Assembly: GCA_020720785.1 (NCBI GenBank)
Contig: DYOA01000021.1
Coordinates: 1-41,583 of the forward strand
DNA length: 41,583 nt
DNA from: Leptospira biflexa
GTDB taxonomy: Bacteria > Spirochaetota > Leptospiria > Turneriellales > DYLW01
Direction of reading: 5' to 3'
Below are positions 7,916 to 17,212 of this stretch, piece after piece. How positions within the stretch are numbered: the first letter of the stretch is position 1; the number at the start of each line of letters is the position of its first letter. The notes beneath the pieces were generated by a model. It made no database searches. It saw only the letters and a list, made by a program, of their open reading frames with translations, and was not told the DNA's origin. The position numbers were made by a program, and so were the translations under genes.

Positions 7916-10234
7916 ATGAAAAAGTTGCTCACTAAGAAAGATATCCAATGGATGAATCTTGCCGGAACGGGTATAGCTCTGCTTTTATTTTCCATCGCTG
8001 TGGGTTTCATCATCTACAATGGGTATATTGCCACCTTTCGTTTTAATGTGGAGGAAGTGGAAAAAGATTTTTTAAATCAGAATAAAAGCAAGTTAATCCA
8101 GGATGTGACATCTCTGGTTCTTAAAATGGATGCCCGAAGAAAGAACACGGAGGATATACTGAAGAAGGATCTTGCAGTCCATACGGAAATAATCCTGAAA
8201 TTTACCCAAAGTGTGGATATGCGTGCCATTTCTGACTCAGAAAAAGAAAATTATAAAGAAATTTTCTATTCCTCTTACTATAGCTCGTTAAAAGGCTCTT
8301 TCTTCTTTCTTGTCATCAATGCGTCGGGGGAAATAATATTTGCACCGGATTCTATAAAGAGCATTGCATCCGGTCTGGAAAAAAAGGACGGCATGTTTTC
8401 ATTCCGGAAAGTCCCTTATTCGCGTGGGTTTCATCCCGATGCCCTGATATATTCCAGAAAAATGAATAATGATCAATATCTGTTTTATGGGGGATATTTA
8501 TTCCAAAAAGAAAAAGAAGTGAAAAGTGCTATTTTGGACATACTGAAAAAGTCGGATTCTTATTATCTGGAAAAGAATACATATTTTACCCTTTATGAGC
8601 TAATAAAATCCGATAATCAGTGGAAGCTGGAAGAAATTATATCCAGTGCAAATATCGGAGGAAAGATAGAGAAGTTTCCTCTCGTAAACAATCAAATTAA
8701 AAAGGAAATTCTGGCCTCTCTGAAAAATCATTCATCCCAAAAAATATACCAGGGAGGATTCTTTGTGCAGCATTCTTTTCCGGATAATGGTGGCAGAAAG
8801 GCAGTGGAGGCATATTATTATTACTATAAACCCTGGAACTGGGTCATATCCAGGGGGATTTTTCTGGAAGAGAATAAAATGGACTTATCCAATGAAAAAC
8901 AATTTCTATCAGAAAAATTTATTGAGGAATCCAGAAAAAATTTTCTGGCTTTAGGGGTAGCGTTTTTTCTGGTGATTATCATTGCCTATCTTTTCTCCAG
9001 AAAAATTGGCACTATTTTCTCCTATTATAACGATCTTGTCCAGGAACAGAACCGGAATTTAAAGAAAAAAAATGAAAGCCTCACAACAGAATTCAAAATC
9101 AGGGAGAGAATGGAGATGGCTCTCAAAGGAAATGAAGAGCTATACCACTCCACCATAGACAGTCTCACAGATTATATTCTTGTCATCAATGAAAACTATA
9201 AAATAATATTAACCAATCAGGAGTTTGACGGTTTTATCCTCAATGCGTTTAATGTAAAAAAATGCCAGGGAGAGCATCTTTTATCTCTGCATCCATTTTT
9301 TAAAAGTATGGAAAAAGCAATCGATATAGTGAGTACAAAGGGTATTATATATATTTCAGAGGAAATCCACCAAAAAGACAGCTTTTCTCTGGACTATGAA
9401 ATAAAAGTAATTCCATTATCTTCCCAGGATGCCAGTTTGAAAAGGTTTATTATCATTCTGAGGGATTTGACCGAAGCCAGGCGCAATGAGCGGGAAAACA
9501 AGCAAATGGAAGTAAAAATGCTGGCCCAGTCAAAAATGGCCACATTGGGGGAGATGGCCACCAGCATTGCCCATGAGATATACCAGCCTTTAAATTTTAT
9601 TGCCGGATTTATCCAGCTTCTGGAATTGGATGTCCAGAACAACCAGATTGACCAGAATGGTGTGATGGAAATGATCCAGCGGACACACCGTTCCATCCGG
9701 AGAATTACAGACATCATTGATCATTTGAGGATTTTTGGACGGGCAGACCAGATATCCAAAAAGCCTGTTCCCTTGAAGGATGTGGTGGATAATACACTGA
9801 TTCTTCTTCAGGAGAGAATCCGTCTCCGGTCCATTAATCTGTCCATATCTATTCCGGAAAATCTGCCTGCTATTTTGGGAAATGAAACGCAAATGGAGCA
9901 GATACTCATCAATTTATTCCAGAATTCTCTGGATGCCTTTGAAGAAGTAGAAAACCGGGAAAAAAATATTTCTCTGGTGGCGGAATCATATTTTTCAGGG
10001 GAAATGACATGGATAAAAATTATTTTTGAAGATAACGCGGGCGGTATGGCGGAAGAGGTTAAGAAACGGGCGTTTGAACCATTCTTTACCACAAAGGAGC
10101 CGGGGAAGGGGACCGGTTTGGGCATGGCTATTATCTATGGAATCATCTCAGAACACCAGGGGAAAATATCCATAGATTCCCGGCAAGGATACGGTACTTC
10201 TTTTATAATGGAATTGCCGTCAGCAGATGGATAA
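7916..10234 (+). CDS. Membrane sensor histidine kinase (periplasmic sensor, PAS, HisKA, HATPase)
   Basis: This is a 772-residue sensor kinase. Transmembrane helix 1 is at about residues 17-38, and a large periplasmic sensing region (about 40-338, Cache-like in size and position) follows. Helix 2 is at about 341-362, then a coiled coil (about 370-400) and a PAS-like domain (about 405-520). The HisKA domain has the phospho-acceptor His553 in SIAHEIYQPLNFIAG. The ATPase domain has the N box (INLFQNSLDAF), DNAGGM and GTGLGMAI. There is no attached receiver and no response-regulator gene next to it, so the partner is elsewhere. The upstream gap holds TTGACG at 7862-7867 but no good -10. The ligand is unknown. 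Confidence 0.93.
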   Translation: MKKLLTKKDIQWMNLAGTGIALLLFSIAVGFIIYNGYIATFRFNVEEVEKDFLNQNKSKLIQDVTSLVLKMDARRKNTEDILKKDLAVHTEIILKFTQSVDMRAISDSEKENYKEIFYSSYYSSLKGSFFFLVINASGEIIFAPDSIKSIASGLEKKDGMFSFRKVPYSRGFHPDALIYSRKMNNDQYLFYGGYLFQKEKEVKSAILDILKKSDSYYLEKNTYFTLYELIKSDNQWKLEEIISSANIGGKIEKFPLVNNQIKKEILASLKNHSSQKIYQGGFFVQHSFPDNGGRKAVEAYYYYYKPWNWVISRGIFLEENKMDLSNEKQFLSEKFIEESRKNFLALGVAFFLVIIIAYLFSRKIGTIFSYYNDLVQEQNRNLKKKNESLTTEFKIRERMEMALKGNEELYHSTIDSLTDYILVINENYKIILTNQEFDGFILNAFNVKKCQGEHLLSLHPFFKSMEKAIDIVSTKGIIYISEEIHQKDSFSLDYEIKVIPLSSQDASLKRFIIILRDLTEARRNERENKQMEVKMLAQSKMATLGEMATSIAHEIYQPLNFIAGFIQLLELDVQNNQIDQNGVMEMIQRTHRSIRRITDIIDHLRIFGRADQISKKPVPLKDVVDNTLILLQERIRLRSINLSISIPENLPAILGNETQMEQILINLFQNSLDAFEEVENREKNISLVAESYFSGEMTWIKIIFEDNAGGMAEEVKKRAFEPFFTTKEPGKGTGLGMAIIYGIISEHQGKISIDSRQGYGTSFIMELPSADG

Positions 10235-10761
10235 TGGAAGGTTTGATCCGGGGGGAAAAACAAAGTCTCCGCAGAGAATATTTTTCCTATGCAAAAACCC
10301 ATCGCCCTTCGCCAATGGATGAAGCCCGATTGCAGCAGAATATACGGCGTTTTTTTTCTGAATATAGTAACCCTTCCCTTTGGCATAGAAAAAAACGCCG
10401 GGTTCTGATTTACCATCCATTTCCCAGCGAACCCAGAGTGGAATTTTTCACACAGGATATAAAGAATATGGAAAGATATTACCCTTGGTTTTTTTCCAGC
10501 GGTCTCTATGCCAGATCCGGCAGGATTTTGCATAATATCAATAAAATGGATTATCTGCTGATTCCCGCTTTGTTTATCACTCCGGATGGGTACCGGCTGG
10601 GCCGGGGTGGGGGGTTCTATGACCGGGTATTACGGTTTTTTCCGCGATACCGTAGTGTCTTTGCCGGTTATTCCTGGCAGGTGCGGGAAAAGCTACCTTT
10701 GGAATCCCATGACCGGAAGGTGGGTTTTATCATTACGGAGGAAAATATCCGGATAACATAA
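10234..10761 (+). CDS. 5-formyltetrahydrofolate cyclo-ligase
   Basis: This 175-residue protein has the usual length of the enzyme that converts 5-formyl-THF to 5,10-methenyl-THF with ATP. The diagnostic glycine-rich motif RLGRGGGFYDRVL is present (about residues 120-132). It follows a hydrophobic strand (DYLLIPALFITPDG) as in the family, and the basic N-terminus GEKQSLRREYFS is also typical. Its ATG shares one base with the stop of the histidine-kinase gene (TAATG), which indicates translational coupling. No functional link to the kinase is known. Confidence 0.88.
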   Translation: MEGLIRGEKQSLRREYFSYAKTHRPSPMDEARLQQNIRRFFSEYSNPSLWHRKKRRVLIYHPFPSEPRVEFFTQDIKNMERYYPWFFSSGLYARSGRILHNINKMDYLLIPALFITPDGYRLGRGGGFYDRVLRFFPRYRSVFAGYSWQVREKLPLESHDRKVGFIITEENIRIT

Positions 10762-10799
10762 TTCTCAATGGATATATTAATATTCCGATACTTATAGTA

Positions 10800-12080
10800 A
10801 TGAGGATTTCCGCGTTTCTGTTTTCGCTTTTGTTAGCAATGTCATCTGTAAGAGCGAATGTTTATGAGGTACATGCTTTTGAGAGCTATTCTTCTCCCAA
10901 AATGGTGAAAATGAAAATTGTGGGTAAAATTATTGCAAAGACAAAATCACTGTCATCGGATAGAAAAAATGTTCTGGATTATGACGCAAGGGAAATGATT
11001 CTTTCCGCCCGATTATTTTCAACGGATGATTTACGGCTGGGGGATAAAGTTTATATTATTGAAAAAGATCCTGATCATGAAAAATTCAAGAATGGCTATA
11101 TTATTGGGGAGGCTGTACTGTATTCCATGTTTAAAACAGAATTTCAGGGCTGGATGGGTAAGGCCAGCGGGAATATATCCATGGTATCCGCCGGGCAATT
11201 CCTGGCCGTTGAAGACCGGAAAAACCAGAGGAAGAATGCCGCCCTTCTAACGAAAAGAGCAGAGAAATATGAATACATTGAGGATGATCCCAAAGCAATC
11301 TTTTATTATAATAAAAGTCTTGAAGAGGATCCGGACAGGCCTGAAACTTATATGAAAATGGCAATGCTATATAATCGGAAAGGCAGTTATACCATGGCAA
11401 TTTCATATTTGAATAAGGCATGGGATCGACTGAACCGTTTTGAAAGCCCAAACCGTGCATTTTCCTTGCCGGGTTATTATATTGAATGGAATCTGAAAGT
11501 TGCGGATGCAGAGAGTAAAAACGAAATAGATGCCTTGAAAAGATATATAAAAATTAAAGGTGAAATCGATTCCATGCAAAAAAAGATATCCTATTTCAAA
11601 GACCAGCTTCCGCCCGGGATTTATAAAATGATGAAAGATCTGGGAATACCGGATGTCAGGTTTCAATACAACTATGCAATGCTAATGGAAAGGATTTATC
11701 ACATAATGAAAAAAATTCCTTTGACCCGGGTGATCCGAATGCTCAGTGAAGAGGAAAGAAACTGGTTATACCAACCAATGGAAATGATGGTCAACAACAG
11801 AAAGGTATTTTTGAAACCCAAAGCAGAATGGGAAAAGGCATACTTTGAGGCTTCTTTGTTTCACTACCGCATGGCCGTGGAACTGGATGACCAGCATGAA
11901 AATGCCTTGTTCCAGATTGTGTATCTGGCATCTCTGGGAGCGTCCTCTGCCCAAGGGGAAATAAAAAAAAGGTATGTGGATTTTATTGAATTTTATGGGG
12001 AAAAATTTCTGACCGTTTCTGACAAGAGTATTCAGTTGAACTTTGTCCGCAACCGGATGAACACCTTGGACCAGCTTTGA
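10800..12080 (+). CDS. Exported TPR-containing protein of unknown function
   Basis: This is a 426-residue protein with a clear signal peptide (hydrophobic residues 4-17, likely cut after SSVRA at about residue 19). The region to about 130 has a beta-rich look. At least two tetratricopeptide-type helical pairs follow at about 148-215, with GSYTMAISYLNKAWDRL as an example. The rest is helical. TPRs usually mediate protein contacts, so a periplasmic scaffold role is possible but not shown. No Shine-Dalgarno sequence precedes ATG 10800; the bases before it are AT-rich (TATAGT at 10793-10798). The 3' end overlaps the oppositely directed glycosyltransferase gene by 49 bp. Confidence 0.75.
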   Translation: MRISAFLFSLLLAMSSVRANVYEVHAFESYSSPKMVKMKIVGKIIAKTKSLSSDRKNVLDYDAREMILSARLFSTDDLRLGDKVYIIEKDPDHEKFKNGYIIGEAVLYSMFKTEFQGWMGKASGNISMVSAGQFLAVEDRKNQRKNAALLTKRAEKYEYIEDDPKAIFYYNKSLEEDPDRPETYMKMAMLYNRKGSYTMAISYLNKAWDRLNRFESPNRAFSLPGYYIEWNLKVADAESKNEIDALKRYIKIKGEIDSMQKKISYFKDQLPPGIYKMMKDLGIPDVRFQYNYAMLMERIYHIMKKIPLTRVIRMLSEEERNWLYQPMEMMVNNRKVFLKPKAEWEKAYFEASLFHYRMAVELDDQHENALFQIVYLASLGASSAQGEIKKRYVDFIEFYGEKFLTVSDKSIQLNFVRNRMNTLDQL

Positions 12081-12877
12081 TATTCGCGAAGACGCAGGTA
12101 TTTATGGTATTTCCGTGCTCCGGAAATGAGAATGGAAATTTTTTTCTCCGCTCTTGAAAAGAAGGAATTCTCCAGGAGGGGGAAATCCGGATGGTTCCGG
12201 AAATTCCGGTAAAACCGGTGCAGGGCCAGCACTCTTTTTCTGTCCATTTCCAGAGAGCGGGAAAGCTGTCCCCAGTCTCCAGCAGTTTTAACGGTCAGCT
12301 TTTCCTCCACCAGACCGATGGGATAATCCATATTTAACCGCAGCCATAATTCATAATCTTCCGCTACACGGAAAGAGGTGGAAAAACCTCCGGAATTTTC
12401 CCAGAATGCTCTCCGGAAACATACGGCGGAAGGGGAGATGAGGCAGCGTTCAAAATTCTGCTCCATGAATTTTCCAGATCGTTTCTGGTGCTTTTTCTGT
12501 GGGAAAATCTCCGTTCCGTTTTTTATCCATTTCTCATCCGTGTGAACCCATTGGATTGGGGGATGTTCATTAAAATACAGGATTTGTTTTTCCAGTTTCC
12601 GGGGATGCCAGTAATCATCGCTGTCCAGAAAGGATATATAAGGACAGACTCCGGATGCTGCCCCTAGATTCCGGGCATGGGATGGTCCGGCGTTCGCAGG
12701 CAGACGTATAATGTGGATGCGGGGATCCAGCTGCAAATAAAGAGAAGAATATTCTGTGGACGCGTCATCCACAATAAACAGATTCCAGTTTTTTACGGTC
12801 TGGGAAAAAATTGACCCAATGGCTCGGTTTAATAATTCTCTGCGGTTATGAACCGGAATTATTATGTCTGTGCACAT
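12032..12877 (-). CDS. Family 2 (GT-A fold) glycosyltransferase
   Basis: This is a protein of about 281 residues beginning CTDIIIPVHNRRELLNRAIG, the classic start of a GT2 nucleotide-sugar-binding domain. It is followed by FIVDDASTE and the metal-binding acidic motif FLDSDDYWHPRKLEKQ. It should transfer a sugar from an activated donor, probably to a surface glycan or lipid; donor and acceptor are not predictable. ATG 12877 is chosen because it places the first beta strand right at the start. In-frame ATG 12901 and GTG 12916 are alternatives. All of them overlap the end of the upstream TPR gene, by 32 bp for the preferred start. The convergent 49-bp overlap with the exported TPR gene leaves no room for a terminator between them. 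Confidence 0.88.
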   Translation of the reverse strand: MCTDIIIPVHNRRELLNRAIGSIFSQTVKNWNLFIVDDASTEYSSLYLQLDPRIHIIRLPANAGPSHARNLGAASGVCPYISFLDSDDYWHPRKLEKQILYFNEHPPIQWVHTDEKWIKNGTEIFPQKKHQKRSGKFMEQNFERCLISPSAVCFRRAFWENSGGFSTSFRVAEDYELWLRLNMDYPIGLVEEKLTVKTAGDWGQLSRSLEMDRKRVLALHRFYRNFRNHPDFPLLENSFFSRAEKKISILISGARKYHKYLRLREYQSWSKVFIRLRTKFN

Positions 12878-13664
12878 TGGAGATGTACTGGATATGCTCA
12901 TTGATTTCTTTGGCACGGGGATTCAGGGTGTATGCTTTTTTGAGTGCCTTTTTTGCGGCGTCCAGCTTTCCCTGTTTAAACAGAATCATGGCGAATGTAT
13001 CCAGATACGCAGCGTTGTTGGGTTCTCTTTTCAGGGCCATCCGTGAATAGTCAATGGCCCGGTGGATATCTTTATTCTGGAGATAAAAAATATATGCCAT
13101 GGAATTGCACGCATTGGCGTCTTTGGTGTCCATTCGGAGAATCTGACCCAGGACTTTTTCCGCTTCCGGATAGTTTTTTTCCTTTTCATACGCAAAAGCC
13201 AGCATATTCAGAAGATGGGTATCAAATGGATGGTTGTCAATTTCAATCTGGAGAAGTTTTTTTGCTTCCACAAATTTGTTTAATTTTAGGAGCAGAAAAC
13301 TGATCAGTTTTTCCATGGACGGAAGAATATGATTTTCATCCCACTGCTGGATTTGTCGCAGAATGATCAGAGCCCTTTCCGGATTGTTCATCTGGATGAG
13401 GCAGAGGGCTTCATAATACAAGGCTTCCAGATCTTCCGGAAGTATCTTTACGGCCTCTTCCAGAAATTTTAATGCATCAATAAAGTTCTTGTTTTTATAT
13501 TTTTTCAGGGCCAGGTTTTTTAATTCTGCAACTTTTTCCAGACCATCCAGGGTAATACCTTTGGAAGAGCCGGGGATGACAGTTTTTACCGGGTTTTTTC
13601 CGGGGAATTTGGTGAGTTTATCTTCCAGTGCCTGTAATTCTTCATAATTAAAAAAATTTTCCAT
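12846..13664 (-). CDS. TPR-repeat protein (cytoplasmic)
   Basis: This 272-residue protein has no signal peptide. From about residue 45 to 260 it is built of consecutive tetratricopeptide repeats with the usual small and aromatic positions, for example FIDALKFLEEAVKILPEDLE, YPEAEKVLGQILRMD and KLDAAKKALKKAYTLNPRA. It is likely an adaptor that binds another protein. It starts 3 bp after surE and overlaps the glycosyltransferase gene, so the three are probably co-translated. Its partner cannot be named. Confidence 0.85.
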   Translation of the reverse strand: MENFFNYEELQALEDKLTKFPGKNPVKTVIPGSSKGITLDGLEKVAELKNLALKKYKNKNFIDALKFLEEAVKILPEDLEALYYEALCLIQMNNPERALIILRQIQQWDENHILPSMEKLISFLLLKLNKFVEAKKLLQIEIDNHPFDTHLLNMLAFAYEKEKNYPEAEKVLGQILRMDTKDANACNSMAYIFYLQNKDIHRAIDYSRMALKREPNNAAYLDTFAMILFKQGKLDAAKKALKKAYTLNPRAKEINEHIQYISNVHRHNNSGS

Positions 13665-13667
13665 TCT

Positions 13668-14411
13668 TTAAACCCCCGTAATTTTTTCCCAGTTGGATAT
13701 GTCCCGGCTTTCATATTTGTTCATGGTTACCGGTGAAATGGATATATATCCTTCTTCATAGGCCTCAAAATCCGTCCCCGGTTCCGGGACATAGCCCAGT
13801 AAAGATCCTCCCAGGTTTAAAAACCAGGAAGACCCGGTCAGTTTATAACGCTTATAGGAATCCACATAAATTCTTTTTCCCGGCTTGGTTATTTTCACAC
13901 CTCGGATGGATTTAGTGGCCGGATAATTAATATTGATGAATAAATCTGGTTGGATTCTGTCCGCGTGATTCTGGATGAAAATCCGGACAAATTCTGCAAT
14001 ATCGCCAAAGTTTCCGTTTTTGTCCAGATATCCGGAGGAAACGCCAATGGAGGGAATATTATGAATGGTGGCATGGCGACATGCACCCAGCGTTCCGGAA
14101 TAATAAATGTCATCTCCCATATTGACACCTTTATTGATGCCGGAAACCACCATGTCAATTTTTTGATCCATCAATCCGGAAAAAATACCCACGTTAACAC
14201 AATCGACCGGAAATCCTTCCACCATGAACTCTTTTTCCTGGATTTTCTTCACGTAAATATTGTCATGGATATGCAGGGCACAGGATGTCCCGCTTTGTTC
14301 GGTTGCCGGTGCGAACACATAGACGCTGTAGTATTTCTCCAGCTCGCTTTTCAGTGCCCTCAGGCCAATAAAATCCAGCCCGTCATCATTTGTTAATAGA
14401 ATGTTTTTCAT
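13668..14411 (-). CDS. surE: 5'/3'-nucleotidase SurE
   Basis: This 247-residue protein has the SurE start MKNILLTNDDGLDFIGLRAL. The metal ligands are Asp9, Asp10, Ser40 (TEQSGTSC) and Asn93 (VVSGINKG), all conserved. YYSGTLGACRHATIHNIPSIGVS follows the family pattern. SurE dephosphorylates nucleoside 5'- and 3'-monophosphates and is often linked with stress survival. It lies 13 bp downstream of the chemoreceptor gene and 3 bp upstream of the TPR gene. In other bacteria surE is often next to pcm; no pcm is present here. Confidence 0.96.
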   Translation of the reverse strand: MKNILLTNDDGLDFIGLRALKSELEKYYSVYVFAPATEQSGTSCALHIHDNIYVKKIQEKEFMVEGFPVDCVNVGIFSGLMDQKIDMVVSGINKGVNMGDDIYYSGTLGACRHATIHNIPSIGVSSGYLDKNGNFGDIAEFVRIFIQNHADRIQPDLFININYPATKSIRGVKITKPGKRIYVDSYKRYKLTGSSWFLNLGGSLLGYVPEPGTDFEAYEEGYISISPVTMNKYESRDISNWEKITGV

Positions 14412-14424
14412 TGTCCGCTTGGGA

Positions 14425-16233
14425 TCAATGGAAGAAACTGACTATCCTGTAAACCTCTTCTACCTGGTTCTGCATTTCCTGAGAGGTGGCGGCCAGTTCT
14501 TCGGATGTGGACGCGTTTGCCTCCGTGAGCTGGGAGATAGCAGACATGGCCTTGGAAATGGTTTCAATACGCCCGGACAGATCCAGGGAAGTTTTGTCAA
14601 TGCCTTCAATGATGGATACGGATTGCTGAACCATGGGGAATAAGTCCTTCATCATCTTTTGGGATCTCTCCGCAGCGTTCAGGCTGGATTTGGCTATTTC
14701 CTGGATTTTTTTTGCGGAACTCTGGCTCATCTCCGCCAGTTTTCCCACTTCGCTGGCTACCACAGCAAATCCTTTGCCGTGTTCCCCCGCACGGGCGGCT
14801 TCAATGGTGGCATTCAGAGCCAGGAGGTTTGTCTGGGAGGAAATTTCATCAATAATTTTTATATTGTCGTAAATGGTTTTCATGTATGAATAATTTTCGT
14901 CCACTGCTTTAAGATTTTCCCCGGCCAGATTTTCTATATGACGGGAAATATCAATGGTGGTCAGGGCGTTGTCCCGGTTCTGCTTGATGATGGTAGACAT
15001 GGTTTCCCCTGATTCCTGAATGGATGAGCCTTTGTCCTCTGTGTTGGAATATGTGTTCATGGTATTCTGGCTCAGGGAATTTGCAGTGGACGAGATTTCC
15101 CGTGCTATTTCTGTTAGGTTTTCCGAAGCCTGCAGAATGTTGTTTTTAAATTCTTTGAGTTTATCCTGCATCGTGGAAATCTGGTGGAACATGACCCCAA
15201 ATTCATCTTTTCTGAAAGCATCGATCTCCTGGTGGATATTTCCTTCTGAAATTCCGGCAAAAATCCTGTTCGCCCTGGAGATGGGAGTATACAGGCTTCC
15301 GGAGATCACAAACCCCGCTACCACGGAGAAAAGGATCGCAATGCCATAAATAACCAGGGCAAGATAGATGATTTTGTTTTGTTCTGCAGCTATGTGGGAA
15401 TTATCCTTGATGATCCCAATGATTCCGGCATTCTGATTTTTATAATTTTTCAGATGTGTCCAATAAACGGAAACCTGCCGCTTTTCCATGGATTTCCAGC
15501 CGGAAGTATCTTCCATATAGTAAAATTCCTTTCCTTCCAGCTTTTTCTCCAGTCTTTCCGGCAATTCCGGTTTGGAGTCGAGGCTGGTGGCGTAAAAATT
15601 TATTCCGTCTTTTTCTTTCAGATAGATAATAGAATCCGCATGATAATTATTCCTGAAATTGATCAGAGTTTCTTTCTGCAATGCTATCCCGTATTCAATG
15701 GAACCAATATGCCGGCCATTATGGGAAACCGGAGCAATACCCCTCACCCCAAATCCATACTTTCCTGTTTCCAGGCCCCGGACGTAATCTTTTGTCTTAT
15801 TCACATCCACAACGGTGGGCCGGATGGCAGAGAGATCGTCCCCGTATTTTCCCATCTGGTGGAAGCGGATAAAAGAAATGGCTGGTGGAGTATGAAGGTG
15901 AAGCTGATAAATATCATAGCGGTTTTTGATGGTGGTATAGGGTTTTTGCAGGAGCCGGATTACCCTGTTTCTGTCTCCGGAGGCGAAAGCCTCTGCCACT
16001 GTATCCATAACAGCAAGCTGGGCAGATAAAGCCTCCGCCATGGCAGATTGGGTGGAGATCATATTCTGGAAATTCTGGTATGTGCTTTCCAGTTCTCTTC
16101 TCGCAGAGTTATTCAGGTTTTTTGAATTAATCCGGAAGAAAACACCGGTCAATACAGTAACAATGACGATGGATGAAGCCACAGAAAAGATCACAATTTT
16201 ATATTTAATGCTGAGGGTTTGATACCATTTCAT
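14425..16233 (-). CDS. Methyl-accepting chemotaxis protein
   Basis: This is a 602-residue transmembrane chemoreceptor. Helix 1 is at about residues 13-34 and the periplasmic Cache-type sensor (about 40-285) contains [20 protein letters not shown] and [20 protein letters not shown]. That pattern is seen in receptors of the double-Cache_3-like group. Helix 2 is at about 289-312, a HAMP linker follows, and the long cytoplasmic hairpin has its tip at about 461-497 ([20 protein letters not shown] … [12 protein letters not shown]). The tip motif is what binds CheA and CheW. No CheR-binding pentapeptide is visible at the C-terminus. No other che genes are nearby. Ligand unknown. Confidence 0.96.
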   Translation of the reverse strand: MKWYQTLSIKYKIVIFSVASSIVIVTVLTGVFFRINSKNLNNSARRELESTYQNFQNMISTQSAMAEALSAQLAVMDTVAEAFASGDRNRVIRLLQKPYTTIKNRYDIYQLHLHTPPAISFIRFHQMGKYGDDLSAIRPTVVDVNKTKDYVRGLETGKYGFGVRGIAPVSHNGRHIGSIEYGIALQKETLINFRNNYHADSIIYLKEKDGINFYATSLDSKPELPERLEKKLEGKEFYYMEDTSGWKSMEKRQVSVYWTHLKNYKNQNAGIIGIIKDNSHIAAEQNKIIYLALVIYGIAILFSVVAGFVISGSLYTPISRANRIFAGISEGNIHQEIDAFRKDEFGVMFHQISTMQDKLKEFKNNILQASENLTEIAREISSTANSLSQNTMNTYSNTEDKGSSIQESGETMSTIIKQNRDNALTTIDISRHIENLAGENLKAVDENYSYMKTIYDNIKIIDEISSQTNLLALNATIEAARAGEHGKGFAVVASEVGKLAEMSQSSAKKIQEIAKSSLNAAERSQKMMKDLFPMVQQSVSIIEGIDKTSLDLSGRIETISKAMSAISQLTEANASTSEELAATSQEMQNQVEEVYRIVSFFH

Positions 16234-16333
16234 ACCCCAATATTACAATAGCGGATATACCTGCAAGGAATTCTCAGAAAATTAGAATAAGACTAATAAA
16301 TAGATTGTATATGTCAGTATCCACAAGTATAAT

Positions 16334-16963
16334 TTATGATTCATTATTTGCTTTTACTTCTTCAATCATCAGACGGGTGATGGGCTTCAGATTTTCTATC
16401 TTTGCATTCACGGTTTCCTCTATGGTTTCCCTGCGGTATGCGTAACAGGAATCCAGAACCCGACGGTCTTTCATCCACCAGTGCCGCATGGTTTCAATCC
16501 GTTCCAGAAGCGGAATTTCCCCAATGTGCATACGGTATTCATCCATTTGCCCCGGTATATTCTTATTTTTCAGATAAAATGCAAAGCCGGAAGTGAACGC
16601 CTTCACAGAAACCTGGAAAAGCTCATTCATGTGCAGGCAGTTTCTTTTTTCAAATTCATCCAGTTTTCGTATAATTTTGGTTTCTGACATTTCAATACCA
16701 ATAAATTCACGGTAGCGGGAAACAGAATCCCTGCACATGGGGAAAGGAGAGCGGTTAAAGACAAATCCCACATCGTCAATCTGCATGTTTGCCAGCGATA
16801 CCCCTATGTACAGCTCCAGATCATGGTGCGGATCTTTCATGACGGAATGGATGATCCCGCGCGGAGGCCGGGAATCCGGAAGCCAGGAAATGTTTGTTTC
16901 ATACCGCAGATTAAAGGATGATTCCCGGTGTGCGTGCTGGCTTCTTAATTCATTTAAACCCAT
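16334..16963 (-). CDS. DUF2889-like protein
   Basis: This 209-residue cytoplasmic protein has no signal sequence. The middle part matches my memory of DUF2889 (PF11136): a strand with DLELYIGVSLANMQIDDVGF, then a SPFPMC motif, a 'YREFIGIEM' stretch and an 'RNCLHMNELFQVSVKAF' segment corresponding to the family's GCTHLxEL. The family has no firmly known function. It lies 100 bp upstream of the chemoreceptor gene on the same strand; the AT-rich gap shows no clear promoter. The conserved Cys77, Cys109 and His111 might bind metal, which is inference. Confidence 0.6.
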   Translation of the reverse strand: MGLNELRSQHAHRESSFNLRYETNISWLPDSRPPRGIIHSVMKDPHHDLELYIGVSLANMQIDDVGFVFNRSPFPMCRDSVSRYREFIGIEMSETKIIRKLDEFEKRNCLHMNELFQVSVKAFTSGFAFYLKNKNIPGQMDEYRMHIGEIPLLERIETMRHWWMKDRRVLDSCYAYRRETIEETVNAKIENLKPITRLMIEEVKANNES

Positions 16964-17212
16964 AGACTAAATCGAATTGGGGTGGCAGGTGGTCAAGAAT
17001 TACGCGTTTATCAGCATTTATCATGGACCAAATAGCGGAGATAAATATGGCAGAATACATCCCAAATATGGTGCCATTCGTTTGCATGGTGGATGGACTC
17101 CCATGATAAAGAAAATGCCAAAATCGCATGACAGATTATCCATTGTTTAATCTATTGTTTCTTATCACGTGGATGAGAATTACGGTCAGAGTTCATAAAC
17201 AGAGGAGAAAAA
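16964..17212. other. Longest intergenic gap of the window
   Basis: These 249 bp lie between the divergent DUF2889 and penicillin-acylase genes. They hold a possible 19-codon ORF (ATG 17047, stop ending 17106, preceded by GCGGAG), which I do not call as a gene. They also hold a 12-bp-spaced direct repeat ATTGTTT (17142-17148, 17154-17160) and the acylase ribosome site. No clear -35/-10 pair or RNA gene was found. Confidence 0.5.
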
